NCBI GenBank assembly: GCA_033764725.1
Contig: JANRIR010000080.1
Location: 34,343-98,342, forward strand
Direction: 5' to 3'
Length of the DNA: 64,000 nucleotides
Source of the DNA: RI-43 sp033764725
GTDB taxonomy: Bacteria > Pseudomonadota > Alphaproteobacteria > Caulobacterales > Aquidulcibacteraceae
In this document: positions 1 through 8,413 of the stretch, one piece after another
Position numbering within the stretch: position 1 is the stretch's first letter
Layout: every line of letters begins with the position of its first letter
Notes under the pieces: generated by a model
What the model was told of the DNA's origin: nothing
The model's input: the letters and a program-made list of their open reading frames with translations, nothing else
The model's database searches: none
Position numbers and translations under genes: made by a program

Positions 1-156
1 GTCGAGGCGCCCGCGCCGTCGTTCACGCCGCTTGAAGTCTCGCTGATCGCGGAAAAGCCGCTCGCGCTGCCCAGCGACGTCGACAGCTTCGCGCTCATGC
101 CGCTGGACGGTCTTGAAGAGAGCGCGCAGGTCGATGCCGACGCTGCGTTGAGCTGA
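1..156 (+). CDS. C-terminal end of an unidentified protein (partial)
   Basis: An open frame runs in from the left edge and ends with TGA at 154-156, giving the last 51 residues of a protein whose start lies outside the window. The visible part is acidic and rich in Ala, Ser, Leu and Asp and shows no motif I recognise. It is followed after 42 bp by the convergent end of a P450 gene. That it is coding is inferred from the uninterrupted frame and ordinary codon use; no function can be given. Confidence 0.5.
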   Translation, partial: VEAPAPSFTPLEVSLIAEKPLALPSDVDSFALMPLDGLEESAQVDADAALS

Positions 157-198
157 CGCCGCGGGCGTGCGCCGCCGCTTGCCGCGCGCGCGGCAGGC

Positions 199-1437
199 TC
201 AGTCGACGGCCACTTCAAGCCGCTGCAGGCCACGAAAGAATGGCAGCGTTCTCCATTCCGGCGCAGCGTCGGGATCGACGAGACGCAGCTTGGGAAAGCG
301 CGCGAACAGTTTCGTCAGCGCCGCCTGCGCCTCCATCCGCGCCAGCGGCGCGCCGATGCAGATGTGCGCGCCGCCGCCGAACGCGATGTGCGGCGCCCGC
401 TTGCGGGTGATGTCGAAAGCCTCCGGCGCCTCGAACGCCTCGGGATCGCGATTGGCCGCGCGCAGCGAGAACGTCAGGCTGGCGGTCTTGTGCACCGGGC
501 AGCCGCGCACCTCGAGATCGCGAGACGCGACGCGGCCGGTGATGTCGACTGGCGGTTCGAAGCGCAGAATCTCCTCCACCGCCTGCGGCGCAAGCGAGGG
601 ATCGGCGCGGAACGCGGCGAGCTGATCGGGATTGAGCAGGAACAGGCGTACGCCGTTGCCGATGAGATCGGTCGTGGTGAGATTGCCGCCGACGAGCAGC
701 GCGGTCAGATTGATGCGGATTTCCTCATCCTCGAGCGGCGCGCCGGCGTCCTTCAACTGCACCATGTCGGTGATCAGATCGTCCTTCGGATGGGCGCGGC
801 GATCGGCCATCGCGGCGTTGAAATAATCCCGCAGGGCCTCGCCCGAGCGCATGAGATGGGCCGTCTGCGCTTCGGTGCGGAACGGATTCAGCCCCTGGAT
901 GATCCCCTCCGACCAGTCGCGGAAATCGTCCAGGCGGTCGCGATCGACGCCGAGGATCGCCGCAATGGCGTCGATCGGGATCGGCACGCAATAGCGGCTC
1001 ATCAGATCGAAGCGCGCCTCGCTGCAAAGCGCGTCGAGCGCGGCGTCGACGATCGCCTCGACCTGCGGCTTGGCTTTGGCGACGCGCGCATAGAGCGCCT
1101 GCGCCAGCGGCTGGCGCACGCGCGCGTGATCGGGATCGTCCAGGAACAGGATCGACGTGCCCGACGGCCCCTCCATGGCCGCGGCGCGCTCGGCGCGGAT
1201 GCGCTGGGCGAACATCGAGGCGTCCTCCGCCCGCACCGGATCGCGCCAGAGCGTGCGATCCGACACCAGCGCGCGCACGTCGGCGTATTTGGAGATGATG
1301 AAGGCGCCGAAGGTCTGGTCGTGAAAGACAGGGCATTGCTCGCGCAGCGGCTTCAGCAAAGCGTGCGGATCGGCCTGAAATGCGGGGTTGAGCGGGGTGA
1401 GCGCCATCATGTTGGCGGGCAGCATCTCATCGGCCAC
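199..1437 (-). CDS. Cytochrome P450
   Basis: This is a soluble bacterial-type P450 monooxygenase of 412 residues, the usual length. The K-helix ExxR is at residues 289-292 and the heme-binding loop FGGGAHICIG carries the cysteine ligand at 360, followed by APLARME. The I-helix reads GGNLTT at 250-255: the threonine pair is present, but the acidic residue that normally precedes it is leucine. The start is GTG at 1437, supported by an AGGGAGG ribosome site about five bases upstream. No ferredoxin or reductase gene lies beside it, so its redox partners must be elsewhere. The substrate is unknown; related soluble P450s act on fatty acids, terpenoids or steroids. Confidence 0.93.
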   Translation of the reverse strand: MADEMLPANMMALTPLNPAFQADPHALLKPLREQCPVFHDQTFGAFIISKYADVRALVSDRTLWRDPVRAEDASMFAQRIRAERAAAMEGPSGTSILFLDDPDHARVRQPLAQALYARVAKAKPQVEAIVDAALDALCSEARFDLMSRYCVPIPIDAIAAILGVDRDRLDDFRDWSEGIIQGLNPFRTEAQTAHLMRSGEALRDYFNAAMADRRAHPKDDLITDMVQLKDAGAPLEDEEIRINLTALLVGGNLTTTDLIGNGVRLFLLNPDQLAAFRADPSLAPQAVEEILRFEPPVDITGRVASRDLEVRGCPVHKTASLTFSLRAANRDPEAFEAPEAFDITRKRAPHIAFGGGAHICIGAPLARMEAQAALTKLFARFPKLRLVDPDAAPEWRTLPFFRGLQRLEVAVD

Positions 1438-1596
1438 AGCGAGCCTCCCTGGCTTTCTATGCGCGCAGGGAGATTTGCACGCGGCCTCGGTGAGCGCAAT
1501 TCGGTGACGGGGGCGTCATCGCTTGGGCGCGGGCGGTCGCCGCGCGTCGCGTGGGTGGAGGCGTCCAGCGTTTCATCGCTGCAGCGCTTGCCTCAA

Positions 1597-1725
1597 CGCT
1601 CCCCGCAAAGCGCGCAGCGCATCCCACCGCTCCCCGCAAAGCGCGCAGCGCTTATGCGGGGCCTAGCGGAGAAGGGTGCGCCCCTTAGGGCTGGGCCCCG
1701 GATAACGGCTTCGCCGTTTCCGGGG
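1597..1725. repeat. 24-bp tandem direct repeat and hairpin in a 323-bp gap
   Basis: The gap 1438-1760 contains no convincing gene. It holds two identical 24-bp copies (1597-1620 and 1628-1651, beginning CGCTCCCCGCAAAG) separated by 7 bp. A hairpin follows at 1696-1725: outer arms CCCCGGA/TCCGGGG, inner arms AACGGC/GCCGTT, one bulged base. The hairpin looks like an extragenic palindrome. It could also end transcripts from the phosphatase or P450 side, but there is no T-tract. Confidence 0.7.
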
Positions 1726-1760
1726 AGCGTAGAGAGGCGACGCCGCGCTTCCGCGGCGCG

Positions 1761-2441
1761 TCACTCGCGCCGCAACACCTTATCCACCAGCACATTCGCC
1801 CACCACTGCCCCATGAACGCGGCCTTCACCGCGGCTGGGTCGTAGTCCTCGCGGATCCAATCGATGAACGGCTTTCCGCTCTCAGCGGTCTCGCGCAGAT
1901 AGGTTTCGAAGAAGAAGCCGAGCATGCCGGTCTTGCCCTGCTTCACGTGCAGATATTTCAGGCTCAATTGATCGAGCGCCTGCGGAATCGGTTCGCCGAG
2001 GCGGAAATGTTTGTACAGCACTGCCATCAGCCCCGCGCGATCCGCGCCAGATTTGCAATGCATCAGCGCCGGATAGCAGATCGTTTCGAAAATATGTTTG
2101 GCCCGCAGCACGCGCTCGATCGACGGCGGCTCGCGTGAGCCGATCGGCGCATCGACCAGATCGAGCCCATGCGCGGCGCAGGCTTCGCGCTCGAGCCAAT
2201 ATTGGCCGCTGTCATTGAAGCCGCGCAGATTGATGATCGTCTTGATGCCGATCGCGGCGTAGCGCGCGATGTGTTGCGGCGCGGGCTGGTTCGCGCGCGC
2301 CATTTCAGGGCTGATCCAGTGGAAATTCTGGAAGGCGGCGCGCAGGAAGCCGTGATCGGTCCAGATCAGCTCGTTCCAAGCCGCGCGCCGGCCCTTCGCC
2401 GTGGCGAGGTCGTATTTCCGGCTGACGGGAAGCTCGGTCAT
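1761..2441 (-). CDS. Tyrosine/dual-specificity phosphatase-like protein
   Basis: This 226-residue protein has the Cys-x5-Arg phosphatase signature as HCKSGADRAG, with the nucleophile at Cys129 and the phosphate-binding arginine at 135. That places it with the dual-specificity / fused DSP-PTPase-like family. An in-frame start further upstream (2576) exists, but it would run into the divergent acyltransferase gene, so the ATG at 2441 is preferred. The next gene, on the other strand, opens the lipid A/Kdo operon. The substrate may be a protein, a phospholipid (PTPMT1-like) or a sugar phosphate; the sequence does not decide. Confidence 0.8.
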   Translation of the reverse strand: MTELPVSRKYDLATAKGRRAAWNELIWTDHGFLRAAFQNFHWISPEMARANQPAPQHIARYAAIGIKTIINLRGFNDSGQYWLEREACAAHGLDLVDAPIGSREPPSIERVLRAKHIFETICYPALMHCKSGADRAGLMAVLYKHFRLGEPIPQALDQLSLKYLHVKQGKTGMLGFFFETYLRETAESGKPFIDWIREDYDPAAVKAAFMGQWWANVLVDKVLRRE

Positions 2442-2547
2442 GCGGATGGCGGGTCCTGTGGCGGCGCCCATGGCGCAGACGGGCGGTCGGCCTCTATATG
2501 GGGAGGCTTCGCCCCAAGCCAGCGTGATCCGACCCTCAAGCCCCGGT

Positions 2548-3297
2548 ATGCTCAAGCGCCTCTTCGCCTCCCGCACCGTGCAGCGCCTCGCCGGCGCGCT
2601 GGTCGGCGTCTATATCCGTGCCGCCGGCGCCACCAGCCGCTGGACCTTCATCGGCCAGGACATCCCCGCCCCGATCTGGTCGGGCGGCGGGCCGGCGATC
2701 TATTGCTTTTGGCACGGCAGGCTCGCTGAGGCCCACAAGGGCTGGACGATCTGGCCCGGCAGCCAGCCGGTGAAGGTGCTCATCTCCCAATCGCGGGACG
2801 GCGAAGTGATCGCCGCCGCGCTCCCTGCCATCAAGTGCGGGTCGATCCGCGGCTCCTCGGCCAAGGGCGACAAGCGCAAGGGCGGCGTGCAGGCGATGCG
2901 CGAAATGCTGCGCCATCTGGCGCAAGGCGGCTGCGTCGCCATCGCGCCGGACGGGCCGCGCGGGCCGCGCATGCGGGCGCAGCCGGGCGTCGTGCAATTG
3001 GCGCAGAAGGCGCAGGCGCCGATCGTCTGCGTTGGTTGGGCGATGGCGGGCGAAAAACCGCTCCAGTCCTGGGACCGGTTCGTTCTGCCGCGGCTGTTCG
3101 GGCGCGGCGTGGTGGTCTGGGGCGGGCCGCTGCGCATCCAGGCGGACGCCGGGCCGGCCGAGCTGGACGCGGCGCGGCGGCGCCTCGAGGCGGAAATCCA
3201 GCGCGTGACCGACGAAGCGTGCGCGCGCGCCGGCGTTGCGGCCATAACGCCGGAACCGGAAACTCCCGCCCCCGTGCTGGAGCGCGCCGCGCCGTGA
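2548..3297 (+). CDS. DUF374 lysophospholipid-acyltransferase family protein
   Basis: This 249-residue protein belongs to the DUF374 branch of the PlsC/LPLAT fold, as judged from the YCFWHGR segment near residue 54 and the acidic/Gly patch IAPDGPRGPR near 135. These resemble the acyltransferase HxxxxD-like and substrate motifs. The N-terminus is hydrophobic, fitting a membrane-associated enzyme. The start at 2548 was chosen because upstream in-frame codons overlap the divergent phosphatase. The stop overlaps the waaA start (GTGA at 3294-3297), so the two are translationally coupled. The family is repeatedly found next to waaA in alphaproteobacteria, where a role in LPS acylation is suspected but not proven. 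Confidence 0.85.
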   Translation: MLKRLFASRTVQRLAGALVGVYIRAAGATSRWTFIGQDIPAPIWSGGGPAIYCFWHGRLAEAHKGWTIWPGSQPVKVLISQSRDGEVIAAALPAIKCGSIRGSSAKGDKRKGGVQAMREMLRHLAQGGCVAIAPDGPRGPRMRAQPGVVQLAQKAQAPIVCVGWAMAGEKPLQSWDRFVLPRLFGRGVVVWGGPLRIQADAGPAELDAARRRLEAEIQRVTDEACARAGVAAITPEPETPAPVLERAAP

Positions 3298-4571
3298 CGC
3301 GCCTGGCGAGCTTGACCATCTACCGCGCCTTCATGCGCGCGTTCGCGCCGCTGAGGCCGCTTTGGCTGCGGCGTCGCGCGCGCCAGGACAAGGAAATCCC
3401 CGGGCGACTTGGCGAGCGTTTTGGCCGCGCATCGGCGCCGCGGCCGGCCGGGCTGCTGATCTGGCTGCAGGCCGCCAGCGTCGGCGAATCCGGCGTCGCC
3501 CGCGCGCTGATCGCAGCGCTTGCGGCGCGCACCGACGCGCATTTCCTGCTGACCACCGGGACGGCGACCGCAGCCCGCCTCATCGCCGAGCGCCCGCCGC
3601 CGCGCACGCTGCATCAATTCATCCCCGATGATCACCCTGAGTATGTCGCGCGCTTCCTCGACCATTGGCGCCCCGATCTCGGCGTCTTCATCGAGAGCGA
3701 TCTGTGGCCCAATCTCGCGCTCGCAGCGCAGGCGCGCGCGACGCCGCTGGCGCTGGTCAACGCGCGCTTCAATACAGGCTCGCTGGCGCGCTGGCGGATC
3801 ATTCCCGGCGCCTTCCGGCGCATCCTTGAGGCGTTCTCGTGCGTGCTCGCCAGCGATGCGGCGACCGCCGAGGGGTTGGAGGCGATCACCGGCGTGCGCC
3901 CGCCGCTGACCGGCAATCTCAAGACCGACGCCGCAGCGACGCACTGGGATGAAGCCCTCGCAGCGGATCTGCGCGCCGCGATCGGCGGCCGCAAAGCCTG
4001 GATCGCAGCCTCAACCCATCCGGGCGAGGACGAAATCGCGCTCGCCGCGCACACGGCGTTGCGCGCGAAACACCCCGATGCGCTGCTGATCATCGCCCCG
4101 CGCCATGTCGAGCGCGGCGGCGCCATCGCCCTTGCGGCCGGGGGCGCGCCGCAGCGCAGCCGGGGCGCCGCAATCGGCGCAGAGCCGGTGCATATCGTCG
4201 ACACGATGGGCGAATTGATCGCCTTCTACGCCGCCGCGCCCGCAGCGCTGGTGTGCGGCAGCCTCTTGCCGACGCTGAAGGGCCACAATCCGATCGAACC
4301 GGCGCGCGCCGGCGCTGCGGTGCTCACCGGACCACACGTCGCCAGCTTCGCCGATATTTACGCGGCGCTGCAAACAGCGGGCGGGGTCCGCATCGTCGCC
4401 GACGCACACGAAATCGCCGGCGCTGTCGACGCGCTGTGGACCGACGAGGCGGCGCGCAAACGCATGACCGCCTCCGCGGCGGCGCTGTTTGCGGAGGCGT
4501 CGTCGGCGGCGGACGGCGTCGCAGAAAGGCTGATCGCGCTGATGCGTCGAGGCGCCGATGCAGCCGCCTGA
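3294..4571 (+). CDS. waaA: 3-deoxy-D-manno-octulosonic acid (Kdo) transferase
   Basis: This transferase moves Kdo from CMP-Kdo to lipid IVA at the cytoplasmic face of the inner membrane. It has 425 residues, the normal length, starting from the GTG that overlaps the previous stop. Visible family features are the N-terminal Arg-rich membrane-proximal segment and LGERFG, the WLQAASVGESG motif near residue 62 with the catalytic glutamate, the IESDLWPN motif, and a C-terminal GT-B domain with TLKGHNPIEPA. It overlaps lpxK by 14 bp, so the operon makes the Kdo-lipid A core. Confidence 0.95.
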   Translation: MTRLASLTIYRAFMRAFAPLRPLWLRRRARQDKEIPGRLGERFGRASAPRPAGLLIWLQAASVGESGVARALIAALAARTDAHFLLTTGTATAARLIAERPPPRTLHQFIPDDHPEYVARFLDHWRPDLGVFIESDLWPNLALAAQARATPLALVNARFNTGSLARWRIIPGAFRRILEAFSCVLASDAATAEGLEAITGVRPPLTGNLKTDAAATHWDEALAADLRAAIGGRKAWIAASTHPGEDEIALAAHTALRAKHPDALLIIAPRHVERGGAIALAAGGAPQRSRGAAIGAEPVHIVDTMGELIAFYAAAPAALVCGSLLPTLKGHNPIEPARAGAAVLTGPHVASFADIYAALQTAGGVRIVADAHEIAGAVDALWTDEAARKRMTASAAALFAEASSAADGVAERLIALMRRGADAAA

Positions 4572-5538
4572 ATTCTGGACCGGCCAGGCCGAGGGCCGCG
4601 ACCGCGCCCCGGCGCTGCAGGCGGCGCTTGCGCCGCTTGGCGCGCTCTATGCGCTCGGCGCCGACGCGCGTCGCGCGCTGACGCGGCCGCAACGCGCGCC
4701 CGCGCCGGTCGTGTGCGTCGGCAACCTTACGGTCGGCGGCGGCGGCAAGACGCCGATCGTGCGCGCGCTGCGCGCACGGCTGGGGCCCGACGCGCATGTG
4801 CTGGCGCGCGGCTATGGCGGCGTCGAACGCGGCCCCTTGCGCGTCGACGCCGCACACAGCGCCCACGATGTCGGCGACGAGCCGCTGCTGCACGCGCGCG
4901 ACGGCGTCACCTGGATCGCACGCGACCGGTACGCCGGCGCGGTGAGCGCCGCCGAGCATGGCGCGCGCGCCATTCTGCTCGATGACGGGTTTCAGAATCC
5001 GGGCCTGCACAAGGATTTGAGCCTCATCGTCATCGATGCGGGCTATGGCATAGGCAACCGCAAAGTGTTTCCCGCAGGGCCGCTGCGCGAGCGGCTGAGC
5101 GCGGGGCTCAAGCGCGCCGATGCATTCATCGTGATGGGCGAGCCGAGCGTCGACCTCTCCTTTCTGCAGCGCACAGACAAGCCCGTCCTGCACGCGCGCC
5201 TCGAGCCGAGCCTTGCTGCGCCGCGCACGCCGCTCATCGCCTTCGCCGGCATCGCGCGGCCAATGAAATTCTTCGATACGCTTCGCAAGCTCGAAGCCGA
5301 TCTGGTGGATTGCGTGCCGTTTCTCGATCACCACCCTTACGCGACCGACGATATGGACTGGCTGCGCGCAATGGCGCTTGAACGCGGCGCGCGCCTGATC
5401 ACAACGGAAAAGGACGCAACGCGCCTCGGCGCGCTCGGCCAGGACATTCTGGTGATGCCGGTGAAGGCCTATTTCGACGACGAAGCCGCGCTCGAGGCGC
5501 TGCTCGCCCCGATCCGCGCGGCGATGGCGGCGCGCTGA
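4558..5538 (+). CDS. lpxK: Tetraacyldisaccharide 4'-kinase
   Basis: LpxK phosphorylates the 4' position of the lipid A disaccharide precursor, using ATP at the inner membrane. The 326-residue sequence shows the P-loop VGGGGKTP at residues 59-66, then the LARGYGG and GDEPLL blocks and the ILLDDGFQ motif with the catalytic Asp pair, all typical of LpxK. It starts inside the end of waaA (14-bp overlap) and ends one base before the LpxL-like gene, which implies a single transcript. Confidence 0.96.
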   Translation: MQPPEFWTGQAEGRDRAPALQAALAPLGALYALGADARRALTRPQRAPAPVVCVGNLTVGGGGKTPIVRALRARLGPDAHVLARGYGGVERGPLRVDAAHSAHDVGDEPLLHARDGVTWIARDRYAGAVSAAEHGARAILLDDGFQNPGLHKDLSLIVIDAGYGIGNRKVFPAGPLRERLSAGLKRADAFIVMGEPSVDLSFLQRTDKPVLHARLEPSLAAPRTPLIAFAGIARPMKFFDTLRKLEADLVDCVPFLDHHPYATDDMDWLRAMALERGARLITTEKDATRLGALGQDILVMPVKAYFDDEAALEALLAPIRAAMAAR

Positions 5539-5539
5539 C

Positions 5540-6442
5540 ATGGCGATATCGACCGAGATCAGCCCCGGACACCGCATCGAAGCATGGGCGTTCGACCGCT
5601 ATTTTCAGCATTTCGCAAAAATGCCGCTGGACCGCGCCTCCGACGCCGGCGCGGCCTGGGGCCAGCGTCTTGGGCCGCTCCTGGGCGCGCACAAGACGGC
5701 GCTGAACAATCTGCGTCTGGCGTTTCCCGAGCGCGACGCGCCGTGGCGGGCGCAAACCGCGCGCGCGATGTGGGCCGGCCTCGGGCGCACCGTCGCGGAG
5801 TTTCCGCATCTGCATGAAATCAACGCCTACGAATCGAATGGGCGCATCGCCGTGGAGGGCGCCGAACGCCTGGACGCGGTGAAGGACAGCGGCAGGGGCG
5901 CGGTGTTCATCTCCGGACATTTCTCCAATTGGGAAATCATGGCCGCCGCGATCGTGCAGCGCGGCGTGGTCTGCCATGTCACCTATCGTCCCGCCAACAA
6001 TCCCATCATCGACGGCCGCATCATCACGGTGCGCAGCCATTACGGCGTGCGCTTGCAGGCGGCCAAAGGCAAGGAAGGCGGCATGGGCCTGCTGCGCGCG
6101 CTGGCGAAAGGCGAAACCGTCGCGCTGATGAACGACCAGAAATACAATGAAGGCGTCGCAGCCCCCCTGTTCGGCCACGATGCGATGACCGCCGATGGTC
6201 CCACGCGCCTGGCGCATCGATTCAAGGTTCCGCTGATCCCGATGTCGGTTCTGCGCACCGGCGGCGCGCATTTTCGCGTCGCGGTGCACGAGCCCATTCC
6301 GATCGATTACGACGCGCCGCTCGACGCCGCCATTCCCGACGCGGTCGCGGCGATCAACGCCTTCATGGAAGCGCGCATCCGTGCAGCGCCCGAACAATGG
6401 TTCTGGGTGCACAAACGCTGGCCGAAGGAAGCGTGGGGTTGA
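5540..6442 (+). CDS. Lipid A biosynthesis (lauroyl/myristoyl-type) acyltransferase
   Basis: This 300-residue LpxL/LpxM-family acyltransferase adds a secondary acyl chain to Kdo-lipid IVA. The catalytic HxxxxE is seen as HFSNWE at residues 127-132. The second block, MNDQKYNEGV, followed by PLFGH, and a C-terminal EQWFWVHKRW motif are diagnostic of the family. It closes the four-gene envelope operon, with one base separating it from lpxK. Which acyl chain or position it uses cannot be read from sequence, so no LpxL or LpxM symbol is given. Confidence 0.92.
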   Translation: MAISTEISPGHRIEAWAFDRYFQHFAKMPLDRASDAGAAWGQRLGPLLGAHKTALNNLRLAFPERDAPWRAQTARAMWAGLGRTVAEFPHLHEINAYESNGRIAVEGAERLDAVKDSGRGAVFISGHFSNWEIMAAAIVQRGVVCHVTYRPANNPIIDGRIITVRSHYGVRLQAAKGKEGGMGLLRALAKGETVALMNDQKYNEGVAAPLFGHDAMTADGPTRLAHRFKVPLIPMSVLRTGGAHFRVAVHEPIPIDYDAPLDAAIPDAVAAINAFMEARIRAAPEQWFWVHKRWPKEAWG

Positions 6443-6468
6443 GGGCGGCTCAACGCGCTGCGTTGCGT

Positions 6469-7488
6469 TCAGCCCGCCACGTCCAGAACGCGTCGCCCCT
6501 CCGCCACGCCCAAAATCGCCAGCGTCGGATCCAGATTGCGGTCGCGCCATTTCAGGCGCCAGCACAAATGCGGCCCGGTGGTGCGGCCCGACGATCCCAC
6601 GGCGCCGATCACGTCGCCCTGACGCACGCGCTGGCCGGCCTGCACGTCGAGCCGGCTCATGTGGAGATACATCGAGATCAGGCCCTGGCCGTGATCGATG
6701 AACACCAATCCGCCCTCGAAATGCATATCGGCATGCGCGAGCGAAACGACGCCATCCGCCGGCGCGCGGATCGGCGTGCCTGTCGGGACGGCGATGTCGA
6801 CGCCGTAATGCGGCGTGCGCGGCTCGCCATTAAGCACGCGCTGATTGCCCCACGATCCTGATATGCGCCCCTCCACCGGCCAGATGAATCCGCTGAGGGC
6901 GCCGAGCGCCGGCTCGCGGCTGGCGAAGCCGATGTTTTTGAGATCGCGGTCTCGCGCGATGCGGGCGAGCACGGCGGGCTCGGTGGGGTTGACCGTTTGC
7001 GGCGGCAGCCCATCGACGCGCTGGATCGAGAAGTCGCGCGGCGCGACGGGATAGGTTTGCCGGATCTGCCCAGCCGCCCAGCGCGCCTCGACGCTGACCT
7101 CGGCGGGCGCGTCGCGATCGAAGCCGATCACCGCCCAGCCGTCCGCGTTCGCTGCGCCGCGCATTTCGCCATCGACCAGAATGTCCGCGCCCGGCGCCGT
7201 GCGGCACAGCGCAAGCCCGCCCTGCGCGAAGGCCCCGGCGCAGGCGAGCGTGGGATTGGCCGACGCCGGGCTGCGCGGCAACGCGGACAAATCCGGCGCG
7301 ACGAGCGCGTCGGTTGTTCCTGACACCGGCGTGAGCGGGATGGCGATCGGCGCCGCGGGCGCAAGCGGCGCCGGCTGGTCGATCGTGATCGGGGCCGGCG
7401 GGGCCTGCGTCGCCGTCTCCTGGACCGGGGCAGGCGACGCCGCCGCACAGCTCGCGAGCGCCGCAGCCGCGATCAGCGCGCGGATCAC
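6469..7488 (-). CDS. M23-family metallopeptidase lipoprotein
   Basis: This 339-residue exported protein starts at the GTG of a GTGA overlap with the DUF2093 gene. A signal peptide ends at the lipobox LASC (Cys14), so it should be a lipoprotein. A long Pro/Ala-rich linker follows, then a C-terminal LytM/peptidase M23 domain. The zinc motif HxxxD is at His227-Asp231. The usual HxH reads HLC (His307, Cys309), so the second histidine, a zinc ligand in LytM, is cysteine. It may cleave peptidoglycan cross-links or act as a non-catalytic amidase activator. A family-wide His-to-Cys variant is possible. Confidence 0.88.
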   Translation of the reverse strand: MIRALIAAAALASCAAASPAPVQETATQAPPAPITIDQPAPLAPAAPIAIPLTPVSGTTDALVAPDLSALPRSPASANPTLACAGAFAQGGLALCRTAPGADILVDGEMRGAANADGWAVIGFDRDAPAEVSVEARWAAGQIRQTYPVAPRDFSIQRVDGLPPQTVNPTEPAVLARIARDRDLKNIGFASREPALGALSGFIWPVEGRISGSWGNQRVLNGEPRTPHYGVDIAVPTGTPIRAPADGVVSLAHADMHFEGGLVFIDHGQGLISMYLHMSRLDVQAGQRVRQGDVIGAVGSSGRTTGPHLCWRLKWRDRNLDPTLAILGVAEGRRVLDVAG

Positions 7489-7706
7489 CGCTGCGCGCCT
7501 TCGTTCAACTCGCGCCAGCGCTGCAGCGCCTCGGCCGGGCCACGATAGGCCTCCTGCAGATCGACGCTCCAATAGCGCAGCGCATCGAGCGCAATCCGCT
7601 CGCCAGACACCGCGCAGCGCACGAAAAGCCCCTGGCGCACGATTTCAATGTCGTTGTCGCCATAGCGCAACTTGGCCTCAGGCCCGCCCGGATCGTATTT
7701 GTTCAT
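7485..7706 (-). CDS. DUF2093 family small protein
   Basis: This 73-residue protein has the compact conserved core of DUF2093 (MNKYDPGGPEAKLRYGD, then ALRYWSVDLQEAY), a family of unknown function found almost only in alphaproteobacteria. It has no signal peptide or membrane segment. Its TGA overlaps the GTG of the M23 gene by four bases, so the two are co-translated. Confidence 0.88.
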   Translation of the reverse strand: MNKYDPGGPEAKLRYGDNDIEIVRQGLFVRCAVSGERIALDALRYWSVDLQEAYRGPAEALQRWRELNEGAQR

Positions 7707-7724
7707 GGGCGCATCATAGCCGCT

Positions 7725-8330
7725 TCATGCGTCGCAATGAAGCGCGGCGAGCGCCGCTTTGCGTCCCGCCGCGAGGATGCGATCGGAGAGCGGCGTTCCC
7801 GCGAACACGCGGGCGAGCTGCAGCGCGCCGATCATCGCCGCCCACGCGCCCCAGGCGGCGTCGAGATCGGCGGCGTCGAGATCGGCGTCGCCGTGCTCGG
7901 CGTCGTGTGCGGCGCGGTCGGCGAGCCGGGCGGCGTAGCGCTCCATCTTCGCCGCCAACGCCGCGCGCACCTCGGGATCGGCGCGCGCGGCGTCGCCGAT
8001 CAGGGACGCGACCGCGCAGCCTTCGGCGGCGCGATCCCGATGGGCGCGAGAAAGATAGCCGCGCACGACGCCGGCCGCGTCGCCGCGTCCGCCGCCCTGG
8101 CGCGCGGCGAGCGCGGCCGCCTCGCCGTCGTCCAGAGCCTTGCTCAGCGCCTCCGCGACCAGCGCGTCGCGCGATTCGAAGTGCCCGTAAAAGCCGCCGT
8201 GCGTGAGCCCTGCGCGGTCCATCAGACGCCCGATCGCTACGGCGTCGAGGCCCCTCGCCCGGACCTCCTGGGAGGCCAGCGCGAGGATGCGCGCCCTGGT
8301 TTCGGCTTTCTGCGCTTGCGAGTGGCCCAT
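7725..8330 (-). CDS. TetR/AcrR-family transcriptional regulator
   Basis: This 201-residue protein has an N-terminal TetR helix-turn-helix (about residues 10-55, with GLDAVAIGRLMDRAGLTHGGFYGHF as separate helices) and a C-terminal ligand-binding domain. The ATG at 8330 was preferred to an upstream start because the HTH then begins at the usual distance from the N-terminus. It diverges from the SDR gene across an 83-bp gap carrying an inverted repeat, the usual sign that it represses the SDR-crotonase pair and itself. Confidence 0.9.
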   Translation of the reverse strand: MGHSQAQKAETRARILALASQEVRARGLDAVAIGRLMDRAGLTHGGFYGHFESRDALVAEALSKALDDGEAAALAARQGGGRGDAAGVVRGYLSRAHRDRAAEGCAVASLIGDAARADPEVRAALAAKMERYAARLADRAAHDAEHGDADLDAADLDAAWGAWAAMIGALQLARVFAGTPLSDRILAAGRKAALAALHCDA

Positions 8331-8382
8331 GGCGGCTCCTGAATCGGCTTGACGGTGAGGATTATGCCCGTCATGCATGTGA

Positions 8383-8396
8383 ATGATAAATATCAT
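8383..8396. promoter_or_regulatory. Candidate TetR operator
   Basis: A perfect inverted repeat ATGAT-N4-ATCAT lies in the divergent promoter between the TetR gene and the SDR gene, in an unusually A+T-rich spot. A second palindrome, CATGCATG, sits just beside it at 8372-8379. Position and symmetry fit a TetR-family operator; binding is inferred. Confidence 0.5.
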
Positions 8397-8413
8397 ACAG
8401 ATGGGAGGCGTCC

